Part shown: one piece after another, positions 8,347 through 16,434 of the stretch | How positions within the stretch are numbered: the stretch's first letter is position 1 | Layout of the letters: every line of letters begins with the position of its first letter | From: DATLMR01 sp035634255 | Lineage (GTDB): Bacteria > Acidobacteriota > Blastocatellia > UBA7656 | Reading direction: 5' to 3' | NCBI GenBank assembly: GCA_035634255.1 | Contig: DASQDI010000061.1 | Coordinates: 9,480-73,479, forward strand | DNA length: 64,000 nt | Made by a program: the position numbers and the translations under genes | The notes under the pieces: model-generated | Databases searched by the model: none | Told to the model about the DNA's origin: nothing | The model's input: the letters and a program-made list of their open reading frames with translations, nothing else

Positions 8347-8625
8347 TTGGCGCGAGACTCAATTCTTCCGCCAGTATCTTCATAAAGGCACTATTTGCTG
8401 TAAGTAATACAATCCCGTCTCATACAACTATATAAGTAGCCCGGTTTCGGGAGCGGTCTTCGCTTGAAAAGTGCTGTCAATGACTTATATCCGAGAGAAT
8501 TTTACCGTACACCTCTCCAGAGGGCATTAGGTATATTCTTTGCATTGACGAGAACGTACTCCCCTAGAGGCTATAGAGCCTATTCAGTTAATCGTTCGCA
8601 TACTGACAAAATAGGAGGCAACATT

Positions 8626-8865
8626 ATGTCAGCTAGTAGGGATGAACAAATGCTAAGCAGTGGCGGAGGCAAAGGCGGCTCGGGCGGAGGCGGAGGCGGA
8701 GGCGGAGGCAGTAAAGGCGGCTCCGGTGGGGGTGGCGGCAGTAAAGGCGGCTCCGGTGGAGGGGGCGGTAAGGGCGGCTCCGGTGGGGGTGGCGGCAAGA
8801 GCGGCGGCGGCTCTTCTAAGGGAGGTTCCGGCGGGGGCGGCAAGGGCGGCTCGGGCGGCCGCTGA
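8626..8865 (+). CDS. Tiny glycine-rich repeat protein (79 aa)
   Basis: Start chosen at ATG 8626, where AGGAGG is 6 bases upstream (ATAGGAGGCAACATT-ATG); the frame is open further upstream, but without a comparable site. After a short polar head (MSASRDEQMLSS), nearly all residues are Gly, Ser or Lys in repeating units such as GGSGGGG, SKGGSGGGG and KGGSGGGGG, ending in GGSGGR. There is no signal peptide, hydrophobic segment or cysteine. Charge is strongly positive from regular lysines. The bottom strand has a matching open proline-rich frame, but no ribosome site supports it. Possible roles (nucleic-acid or polyphosphate binding, flexible linker-like peptide) are speculation; PPK2 lies 161 bases downstream. 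Confidence 0.6.
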   Translation: MSASRDEQMLSSGGGKGGSGGGGGGGGGSKGGSGGGGGSKGGSGGGGGKGGSGGGGGKSGGGSSKGGSGGGGKGGSGGR

Positions 8866-9026
8866 CCGCACACCGGTCCGGACACGAAAGTACGATAACA
8901 ATCAGGCACAGGGGCTATAGTACGACCGACCGGCTATAGCCCTTAGTGTTTAAGCTGAAGTCGCTCTCTGCACGCTTAGCCGAGATGATCAGGTGATATT
9001 GCCATTAAAAGGATTCCAGATCGAGC

Positions 9027-9923
9027 ATGGGCATACAACACGATTTCTTAGTCAGGCCGGGCAGCCGCCCGCGCCTGAAGAACTACGACTCGGCCTTCAC
9101 CGGGGACTTCACAGATGAAGGCGCGGCGGTGGAGAAAATCGAGGCTGACTGCGGCGAGTTAGCGAGCCTGCAGGACAAACTGATGGCCGGGGAGAGGCAC
9201 GCGCTGCTAATCATCCTCCAGGCGATAGACGGTTCGGGCAAGGATGGCACCATCAAGCACGTAGCGTCGACTCTCGACCCGCAGGGATGTACGGCGGTCA
9301 ACTTCAAGAAGCCGTCCGACGTAGAGAACAGGCACGACTACCTGTGGCGCTTCCACCGGCAGGTGCCGGAGCGCGGGCGGATCACCTTCTTCAACCGCTC
9401 CTATTACGAAGAGGTCATCTCGCCGCGTGTACACCCGGAGCGGTTGGGCGAGCAGAATCTGCCCACGCATAGCAGGGCCAAAGACATTTGGAAGCGGAGG
9501 ATGGGAGAGATCAACAACTTCGAGCAATACCTGACGGATAACGGGGTGGCCGTCCTGAAATTCTTCCTACACCTTTCGAAGGAGAAGCAAGCCGAGCGGC
9601 TGCTGGAGCGCACTGTGGAACCGCCCAAAAAGTGGAAGTTCTCCGCCGCAGACTTGGACAACCGCGAACTGTGGGGCGAGCACGTCAAGGCTCATGAAGA
9701 GATGCTCGCGCGCACCAGCACTAAAGCGGCACCTTGGTACATCATCCCGGCAGACCACCGCTGGTTCTCGGCGCTCGCCGTCGCCGACCTGATGGTTCGG
9801 AAGCTCCGGTCGCTCAAGCTCCATTACCCCGCCGTCAGAGGCGAGGATAAAAAGGAGATGGATAAGGCCCGGAGACGGCTCGAAGGCGAGTTGCGCCGCC
9901 TCGGGTCGTCAGGTGAGGCGTAG
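9027..9923 (+). CDS. ppk2: Polyphosphate kinase 2 family protein
   Basis: 298 residues. The Walker A loop is 'QAIDGSGKDGTIKHV' (residues 65-79), and the typical PPK2 continuation 'FKKPSDVENRHDYLWRFH' and Walker B-type 'RGRITFFNRSYYEEVI' follow. Further family landmarks are 'EQYLTDNGVAVLKFFLHLSKEKQ', the lid-region 'RTVEPPKKWKFSAADLDNRELW' and 'APWYIIPADHRWFSAL'. PPK2 enzymes transfer phosphate between polyphosphate and nucleotides in the cytoplasm; the single-domain length fits class I or III, and I cannot decide ADP or AMP preference. The Walker loop has G-S where many members have A-A (DAAGKDG). It appears monocistronic; the esterase downstream is convergent. Confidence 0.9.
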   Translation: MGIQHDFLVRPGSRPRLKNYDSAFTGDFTDEGAAVEKIEADCGELASLQDKLMAGERHALLIILQAIDGSGKDGTIKHVASTLDPQGCTAVNFKKPSDVENRHDYLWRFHRQVPERGRITFFNRSYYEEVISPRVHPERLGEQNLPTHSRAKDIWKRRMGEINNFEQYLTDNGVAVLKFFLHLSKEKQAERLLERTVEPPKKWKFSAADLDNRELWGEHVKAHEEMLARTSTKAAPWYIIPADHRWFSALAVADLMVRKLRSLKLHYPAVRGEDKKEMDKARRRLEGELRRLGSSGEA

Positions 9924-10056
9924 TAGCTGATCAATACCTTGCAGTACCCGCGCAGCGCCGACGCATACTTGCGCTCGTAGCGAGTCGCTTGCACGAAATT
10001 GCGGAATTGGCTAGTGGCTTGACGATGCGTGTCGATTAGTTCACAGGGGCCAGCCT

Positions 10057-10773
10057 TTATTCTAAGAACCAATCTACCGCCTCCCGCGAGATCTCAGCAG
10101 GGATCGTGTGCGGGCCGTCGAACTCCCTATACCTCACGTCGTACCCGGCCTTCCTTACCTGCGGTACGATCCGCCTACTGCAACCGTCTATAGGCAGCAC
10201 CCGGTCTCGCGTCCCGTGAGAGATGAATAGCCGCGGCGAGCCTTGCCTCCTTGTCGGGGCCATGAAACCCGGCGAGAAAGCCATCACATGTGTGGAAAGG
10301 TCGCCGTTGATGATCCCCAGTGAAAGCGCGTATGACGCCCCATCCGAGAACCCTCCGAACCCGACCCGCCTCGCGTCAATCCAGTACCGATCAAACGTCT
10401 GCTCTAACGCCCGATCAATGAAGGTGACGTCCGGGCCATAGTTACTGGCTATGACATCCCAGGTCTGGCCCCGAGACTCTGGCGCGAGGAGGATGAGGTC
10501 CGAAGAGTCGGCAAAGTCCCGCAGGAGCGACAGGCCTTGGCGGGCGTTACCGCCTGCCCCGTGAAGCATCACCGCCAATGGTGCGGGCCTGTCTCTCCGA
10601 TATCCGGGCGGGACGTAAATAAGCCCGTCGCGCCCGGCGTCAAGATTTAACCTCTGCTCTCCGGCGGGCGACGTGGTATCGACCTGCCTCGGTCGCGCCA
10701 GCAAAACTCCCGCGCGCGTCTGCTTACCGTATTGCCCTTGCACTTTATCTGTTCGCACCTCTATCTCCCCCAT
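10057..10773 (-). CDS. Phospholipase/carboxylesterase-type alpha/beta hydrolase
   Basis: 238 residues. The core shows 'APLAVMLHGAGGNARQG' (oxyanion-side HG motif, residues ~63-79), 'LLAPESRGQTWD', the nucleophile elbow 'VGFGGFSDGASYALSLG' (G-F-S-D-G, Ser ~142), 'LFISHGTRDRVLPID' (catalytic Asp region) and a C-terminal histidine in 'FDGPHTIPAEI'. This is the compact PHB-depolymerase/LpqC/carboxylesterase type. No signal peptide, so probably cytoplasmic. GGGGGAG precedes an in-frame GTG at 10758, which is a reasonable alternative start. Substrate not predictable. Confidence 0.8.
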   Translation of the reverse strand: MGEIEVRTDKVQGQYGKQTRAGVLLARPRQVDTTSPAGEQRLNLDAGRDGLIYVPPGYRRDRPAPLAVMLHGAGGNARQGLSLLRDFADSSDLILLAPESRGQTWDVIASNYGPDVTFIDRALEQTFDRYWIDARRVGFGGFSDGASYALSLGIINGDLSTHVMAFSPGFMAPTRRQGSPRLFISHGTRDRVLPIDGCSRRIVPQVRKAGYDVRYREFDGPHTIPAEISREAVDWFLE

Positions 10774-10932
10774 TGATCATTCTATTCTAGGGCCAGGGCC
10801 GCCTTCGTTGTAAAGGTGGCTTTCGACAACGTGGCGACACAGGTAGGCGATCAGTGAGGGCAAGCACGCAAGCAGACTGTAGGAGAGTGGCTGTAGCTGC
10901 TGAACCCTTTCAAGGCCGGGAGCCACCTCCCA

Positions 10933-11619
10933 TCAAGGCGGCTCCAGTTCGTATACCCCAATAGCACGCGGGGCCCCCTCTTCCCCCACGCTCCACTTCG
11001 TCAGCGTGACCCGCCAGCCGCCCTCTTCCATCGCTTCCAGCAGGCTCAGGCTCGCCTCTCGGAACGGGTCCGAAAGCAGCACCCGACCACCCCGAACAAG
11101 GTTAGACTCGAAGATCCGGCGCAGGTGTGGGTGCAGTTGCTCTCCGTAGAGGATGTCCGATCCAATTATCCACTCATATCGCCCTGCGTCATCCCACGTC
11201 TCCCACTCCGCCAGACGGTAGTCGATCATCTCTGCCCCGTTCAGAACGCCGTTGCGCTTACAGACCGACATCGCCAGTTCGTTGCGGTCGGTCTGCACAA
11301 CCCGCCCTCCGAGCGATGCGGCTACGATCCCAGGCAACCCCGTGCCGGAGCCTAGCTCCAATACACGCTTGCCGTCGAAGGCATCCTCGCGGGAAGCCAG
11401 GTCGTGGGCTAGGGCTATCGCCGCGGGCCAGAGGGCCACCCCGTATGGGAGGCGGTTCGTGTCCTCGCTCAGGTAGTCCGACTCGTCCGCGTAGCTAAGG
11501 ACAGCGGCGACGTGCAGGATGATCCACTCTCGTCCGGCCAGGCGCAGGCGGTACTCGTTGAGCGGGAAATCCCCGGCCGAGGTGCGTAGCAACCTTTGGG
11601 GGTCAGTGGGCGATTGCAT
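10933..11619 (-). CDS. SAM-dependent methyltransferase, lysine-methyltransferase-like (METTL21 type)
   Basis: 228 residues from ATG 11619, with GGAG upstream; an earlier ATG at 11715 would add a 32-residue tail without family character. Class I methyltransferase fold: SAM-binding motif I 'VLELGSGTGLPGIVAA' (residues ~87-102), acidic end of strand 2 'VVQTDRN', and motif IV 'WIIGSDILYGEQLHPHL', the D-I-L-Y type seen in the METTL21/EEF1A-KMT group (PF10294), which methylates protein lysines. In bacteria the targets are unknown. An 'L..WP.A..LA' segment before motif I also fits this group. It stands alone on the bottom strand. Confidence 0.75.
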   Translation of the reverse strand: MQSPTDPQRLLRTSAGDFPLNEYRLRLAGREWIILHVAAVLSYADESDYLSEDTNRLPYGVALWPAAIALAHDLASREDAFDGKRVLELGSGTGLPGIVAASLGGRVVQTDRNELAMSVCKRNGVLNGAEMIDYRLAEWETWDDAGRYEWIIGSDILYGEQLHPHLRRIFESNLVRGGRVLLSDPFREASLSLLEAMEEGGWRVTLTKWSVGEEGAPRAIGVYELEPP

Positions 11620-11930
11620 CACGAAGGCGCTCCGGTTGAATAAGGTGGGGTAAACCGATCCCACGCAACGACTCGCTTCTCGATGATGCACTCTACGGCC
11701 CGCCCGATCAAGCAATCAGCTATTTGCAGGTCTTATATTTTTAAGCGCCGTACTGCTCTGTTTTTACAGGTCAAACCAACACACCGATTTCAATTCTCCC
11801 GTCAGTCTATATCCCTTCCCTGCCCCGCCTTCCGGGCTGGCCTTGCGGTGATGGCTTTCTATTCAATGGCAGTCGCGGCCCATGATGAGTGAGGCGCGAC
11901 GTTCACCCGTCCACATCGCGCCTCATGTTT

Positions 11931-14900
11931 TCAGAAGTTATATTTCAGCGCCAGTTGAACCTTGCGCGAGGCGCTGACGAACGAGTTCCGCAACAGCCCG
12001 AAGTCCGGATTGGTGATGACGGCGCTGTTAGGCAATCCGTAAGACGGCGTGTTGGTCGCGTTAGTCATCTCCAACCGGAACTCCAGGTCGTGCCCTTCGA
12101 TGATCCGCGTGCGCTTGCCGATCATCAGGTCGAGGTTGATGCGCCTCGGCCCGCGAAAAGCATTCCTGCCGGTGTTGCCCATCTCGCCCGCCGCCGGGAC
12201 AGTGAACTGCTCGATCTGCCCCTCGCTGAAGAAGAAGGGGATGCCGTTTTCGGGGTTGATGCGCACCTCGCCCATATGTGGGTCGCAGCCGTTACAATTC
12301 GCCAGAGACTGCACGACATTACTCACGGTGTTCGACCCAGAGTAGATCGTAAAGGGGCGGCCCGATTGCCGCCGGAACACGCCCGCCACTTCCCAGCCGC
12401 CCAGCACGCGATCAACCGCCGGGTGCCAGCTCCCCCCCCAGCGGCGGTTGCGCCCTATGGGGATTTCGGCGACAAAGCCTCCCTGTAGGACGTGCCTACT
12501 GTCGAAGTCTGAATAGGCATAATTCAAACTCCGGTCGCGCAAGTCGAATGGCGTGCTCGACGCCGATTGCACGCTTCCTGTGCTGACGCGGGTGAAGGCC
12601 GGGTCGAACGAACGGGTGTCGCGCGACGCCGAGAGCGTGTAACTGAACTGGAGACTCAGCCCATTCCGGTAACGCCGCTGCACCTGCAATTCCAGGGCGT
12701 TATAGTTCGAGTAGTCGTTGCTGTCGAGCACGAACAGCGAACCGAACTGCGGGTACGGCTTGAAGAAAGACGGGCTGAAACCGGCCAGCACGTAGGCGGG
12801 CACGCCGCCCTGCAGGCGCGCCGCGAAATCGGCCGCGACCGCCGCCGCCGAGTTCAACGACAGCGCCGACGTGAAAAGGCGGCGCACCATCTGCGAGCCG
12901 GACTCATTGGCGCGGCGGCGCGTGTCCCTCGACAGCAGGTCGTTAATCAACGGGCTTTCGCCCCCCGCCTGCACGACCTTAAAGGCGTCGAGGAAGCCAT
13001 TGTTGAAGATGTCTACCTGGTTGACGTCGTAACCGCCAAACAGCCCGACGCCGCGGTTGCCGATGTAGTTGACCTGTACGACGCTGTCAAAGCCGATCTC
13101 GCGCTGGAAGCTGACGCCCCACTGGTGCGTCTTCGGGGTGCGCCACGAAGAATCGAGCACCGTCAGCGCGGCATTCGAGAAAGCCGCGGGCTGGCGGAAC
13201 TGCTCCGGGGTGATGCCGGGCGGGGGCGCGACCGTCGGCAGGCCGTCGCGCAGGCGGCCGCCGCCCTGGCCGAAGGTGTCGTTGAGAACGGCCAAAGTCG
13301 CGCCGGGCGCGCTCTGGAAGATTGTCGAAGAGATGACGATGGTGTTGATGCGGTCATAAGCCACACGGTAGTTGGCGCGTATCGAAGTCTTGCCCGACCC
13401 GAACGGGTCCCAGGCCAGCCCCACCGACGGCGCGATGTTGTTCCAGTCATCGTCGTAGAGTTCGCCATCCACGAATTCGATGGCGTCGTCCGGCTCCGCG
13501 CCCAGCGTGATGCGCTGATTGGGGACGAGCACTTCACGGCCGCCACCGCCGCGCGGCGACAGCTTGACCTCCCAGCGCAGCCCCAGGTCGAGCGTGAGGT
13601 TCGGGCGCACCTTCCATGTGTCCTGGGCGTAAAAATCGTACTCGCCGTAGCGCGCATCATATTCGAAGGGGGTGCCGCCCGGCGCGTAATCGGTCTGGCT
13701 GGCGGCGACGAACCCCTGGCTGATGCGGCCCACGCGCCCGAGCAGGTTGTTGATCGTGGCTTGCAGACGCGGGCGGTCGAAGGCCGTGTTCATGTTGCCG
13801 GGTATCCCGAACGTCGCGGGGTCTACGGTATTGATGGCGGTCGAGAAGTTGATGGACGGCTGTATGTTCACCCCGGCCACCGAGCCGCGCGTGTCGACGT
13901 GCTGCTGGTAGCGGAAGTTCAGCCCCCCCTTGAAGGTGTGCGGGCCGGTTATGTAGGCGGCGTTGTCGACGACCTGGTAGGTGGTCAGCCGCCGCAGGTT
14001 GCCGAACTCGTTGTTAAACGGGTCGGTGACGGTGTTGAGGATGAAGCCCGGGCGCTCCAGGAATTCCGGGTCCGGGTTGAGGAAGTTGAACGTGAAGCGG
14101 TTTAGTCCCCCCACCAGCTCGTTGGTGAAACGCTCTGTCGGACTCCAGCGCCAGTTGACCGCCAGGTTGCGCGGGCTGCGGGCGGTGTCTACGATGCTCG
14201 GCAGGCCGGGGAACCGGGGCTCGCCTCCGTTGACCCGGTCGGCGAAGGTGTCCTGACGGCCCCACGCATAGCGCCCGTAGACGGTGTGCCGCTCGTTGAA
14301 GGCGTGGTCAATCTTGACGACCAGATCTTCCTGCCTCTCGTTCTCGATGGGCGTGAAGGCGAAGCCCGCGGTGTTGAGGCCGTCGCCTACGGTGAAGTCA
14401 TTGGGCAGAGGCGTCAACGACAGGAGGGCCTGGATCGTCGGATCTAGCCCCCTCCCCTCGGGGTCGGAGGCGGCAATGTTATACGTGCCGATATTTATCC
14501 CCGGCAGGACGTTGCCGCTGAAGTCGACCGTCGGCGGGGCGGCCGGGTCGGCGCTCCCCGCCGGCGCATTCCTGCCGCCGATGACGTAACGGAAGATGCC
14601 ATTGCGCGCCTGTTCCGTGTATACGGTGCGCGTGACGATGCGGCTGATGCGGGCGCGCAGCACTTGCAGGTTGGTGAAGAAGAACGTCTTGTTTTTGATG
14701 ATCGGGCCGCCGAGGCTGAAGCCGGGGATGTGCTGCACGAACTGGTCGCGCGGCAGCGGCCTGGTCTGGCTGATATTTTCGACTTCGTTGGCGTTGAGGC
14801 CGGGCGTGCGGTAGAACCAGAAGGCGGTGCCGTGAAACTCGTTCGTCCCGGAGCGCGTGATCATCGCCACCTGCGCGCCGCTGTTGCGCCCGTATTCGGC

Positions 14901-15587
14901 GGTGAAATTGCTGGTGATGACGCGGAATTCCGATATCGAGTCCGGGTTGGTGCGGATCGGCGTGAAGTTCGACCCGCCGGCGCTGGTCTCGTTTATGTCG
15001 ATGCCATCGAGGGTGAAATTCCACGCCCGGTCGCGCGTGCCGTGGACGTGGATGCCGCCGCCGGTATTCGTGCCGGTCACGACTCCCGGCTGGAAGAGTA
15101 CGAGATCGAGCGGGTTGCGCCCGCGCGCCCCGACAATCGGCAGCGCCTCAATCGTGCGCTGTTCGAGGGTGTTGCCGAAGTTTCCGGAACTGCTGGTCTG
15201 CACCAGTTCGGCGGCGGCGTGCACCTCGACCGTCTCGCTGACCTGGCCTATTTCCAGTTCGACGTTGACGGTCATCGGCTGGCCGATAGAAAGCTGGTTG
15301 CCTGCAGAGACGAATTTCTTAAAGCCTGACTTTTCCACGGTGACGGTATACGTCCCCACCTGAACGGAGTCGAAGACGTAAGTGCCTGTGGAAGTGGTGT
15401 CGGTGGTGTAGGAAATCTGTGTCGCTTCGTTGGTTAAGGTAACAGTGGCTCCAGGGATGATCGCGCCGCCCGAATCGAGGACTGTACCTGTGACGCGCGA
15501 AGTCGTTCCCTGTCCCAAAACCGGCCCGACCGGGAGCAGCATCAGGGCGGTCAGGAAAATGCGAAGGTAAGAACTGGGCTTTCTCAA
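11931..15587 (-). CDS. Oar-like TonB-dependent receptor with carboxypeptidase-regulatory-like domain
   Basis: 1,218 residues. The start is a TTG with AGGAGGAG 5 bases upstream; no nearby ATG is better. A signal peptide (IFLTALMLLPVGPVLGQ) is followed by a carboxypeptidase-regulatory-like beta-sandwich (~residues 30-115, 'VTGTVLDSGGAIIPGATVTL', 'GTYVFDSVQVGTYTV'). Next come a plug domain (~120-245; 'FTLDGIDINE', 'EYGRNSGAQVAMITRSGTNEFHG') and a large outer-membrane beta-barrel ending in the aromatic terminal strand 'KVQLALKYNF'. This Oar/Cna-B type is greatly expanded in Acidobacteria and thought to import oligosaccharides, peptides or other large solutes, or to serve secretion. No TonB box is obvious at the N-terminus. 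No substrate gene is adjacent, so the ligand is unknown. Confidence 0.9.
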   Translation of the reverse strand: MRKPSSYLRIFLTALMLLPVGPVLGQGTTSRVTGTVLDSGGAIIPGATVTLTNEATQISYTTDTTSTGTYVFDSVQVGTYTVTVEKSGFKKFVSAGNQLSIGQPMTVNVELEIGQVSETVEVHAAAELVQTSSSGNFGNTLEQRTIEALPIVGARGRNPLDLVLFQPGVVTGTNTGGGIHVHGTRDRAWNFTLDGIDINETSAGGSNFTPIRTNPDSISEFRVITSNFTAEYGRNSGAQVAMITRSGTNEFHGTAFWFYRTPGLNANEVENISQTRPLPRDQFVQHIPGFSLGGPIIKNKTFFFTNLQVLRARISRIVTRTVYTEQARNGIFRYVIGGRNAPAGSADPAAPPTVDFSGNVLPGINIGTYNIAASDPEGRGLDPTIQALLSLTPLPNDFTVGDGLNTAGFAFTPIENERQEDLVVKIDHAFNERHTVYGRYAWGRQDTFADRVNGGEPRFPGLPSIVDTARSPRNLAVNWRWSPTERFTNELVGGLNRFTFNFLNPDPEFLERPGFILNTVTDPFNNEFGNLRRLTTYQVVDNAAYITGPHTFKGGLNFRYQQHVDTRGSVAGVNIQPSINFSTAINTVDPATFGIPGNMNTAFDRPRLQATINNLLGRVGRISQGFVAASQTDYAPGGTPFEYDARYGEYDFYAQDTWKVRPNLTLDLGLRWEVKLSPRGGGGREVLVPNQRITLGAEPDDAIEFVDGELYDDDWNNIAPSVGLAWDPFGSGKTSIRANYRVAYDRINTIVISSTIFQSAPGATLAVLNDTFGQGGGRLRDGLPTVAPPPGITPEQFRQPAAFSNAALTVLDSSWRTPKTHQWGVSFQREIGFDSVVQVNYIGNRGVGLFGGYDVNQVDIFNNGFLDAFKVVQAGGESPLINDLLSRDTRRRANESGSQMVRRLFTSALSLNSAAAVAADFAARLQGGVPAYVLAGFSPSFFKPYPQFGSLFVLDSNDYSNYNALELQVQRRYRNGLSLQFSYTLSASRDTRSFDPAFTRVSTGSVQSASSTPFDLRDRSLNYAYSDFDSRHVLQGGFVAEIPIGRNRRWGGSWHPAVDRVLGGWEVAGVFRRQSGRPFTIYSGSNTVSNVVQSLANCNGCDPHMGEVRINPENGIPFFFSEGQIEQFTVPAAGEMGNTGRNAFRGPRRINLDLMIGKRTRIIEGHDLEFRLEMTNATNTPSYGLPNSAVITNPDFGLLRNSFVSASRKVQLALKYNF

Positions 15588-16025
15588 GGTGTCTCCTCCT
15601 GACTTGACTCACTCAAATAATTGGGGAATGTGCCGGTCGCAGATTGCGGATTGAGAGGTGACAATACTCCGCAATTAATAAACCGGGTGCGCCTTACTTA
15701 TTTCGCAAACACCGCGAGGCCCACCCGACGGGTCGATGCAAGGTCTGAAGATGTTTCCTCTTCATTAAGCGCCGCGCGGCTTGCAATCAAATGAACGCTA
15801 TCGTGAATCTTCAAACGGACCGGTGTAAAACTAGGCAAGAGTACCTGAATCGAATCCTTCTGAACACATCTGGCAACTTTTATTCTGGGAATCCGCCGCT
15901 ATTATAAGCACGAAAAGAAAAGTTGTTCAACGAAATTGTTTTTATAGAAACGATAATTGATCGCGCTTCAAAAATGATGCTCGCGAAAACTCGTGATCTT
16001 CGCCGCTGCCTATTCCTTTTCCATC

Positions 16026-16212
16026 GCCGCCTCCCCCTCACGAAGAACTCTCCTTGCCCTCCGCTGTTGCCATCTACCTCACAGCGCAAAGCGTACCTCG
16101 CGTCCCGGCGCAGGTCCGTCACTTTCGGAGAGGTCGGCTCCATGTACACGAACAGACGACTGTTCGCGATGAAGGGGGAGATGGGGTGGACGGGCGGTGA
16201 GCCACCAGGCCA
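16026..16212 (-). pseudogene. Remnant of a pyridoxamine 5'-phosphate oxidase-like (FMN-binding) gene
   Basis: The bottom strand encodes 'VHPISPFIANSRLFVY', then 'SPKVTDLRRDARYALRC' and 'GQGEFFVRGR', the ordered landmarks of the split-barrel PPOX-like family (substrate-side strand, FMN-side 'K..DLRRD.RYAL', and the 'GEF.VRGRA' strand). The expected ~35 N-terminal residues and ~70 C-terminal residues are missing in this frame, which degenerates into basic residues and a lysine/isoleucine-rich tail. I saw no clean continuation in the other frames. The remainder of 15588-16434 shows no other gene. The intact family member at 31143-31568 is a different subtype. Confidence 0.5.
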
Positions 16213-16434
16213 TGACCAGGCGCTCATTGGACTCAATCCCAAGCGACCGGCAGGTGTTATCCGGGCAGGACGACGGCAGCGACGGGCCGCACGTTAGCGC
16301 ATGGGCCCCGCGGCTCCGTCGGGTTTTCTTCGACTCTTATCTCTTTTCAGGCGACTACAAACAGGTATATTTTACTCGACTCGACTTCTTTAATGGCTCC
16401 CCCCCTAACTTTCTAATAAACTCTTCCGCTGCCC

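Noticed and set aside
8656..8860. GGC-rich tandem repeats considered as a CRISPR or minisatellite
   Set aside because: No regular spacers; the repeats keep one reading frame and encode the glycine-rich protein.
8580..8909. Bottom-strand proline-rich frame opposite the glycine-rich protein
   Set aside because: It is the reverse complement of GGC repeats. No ribosome site was seen, whereas the top-strand frame has AGGAGG.
12567..14105. Long top-strand open frame (512 codons) opposite the TonB-dependent receptor
   Set aside because: Arg/Val/Ala-rich composition typical of antisense frames in GC-rich DNA, with no family motifs, while the receptor frame on the other strand is fully recognisable.
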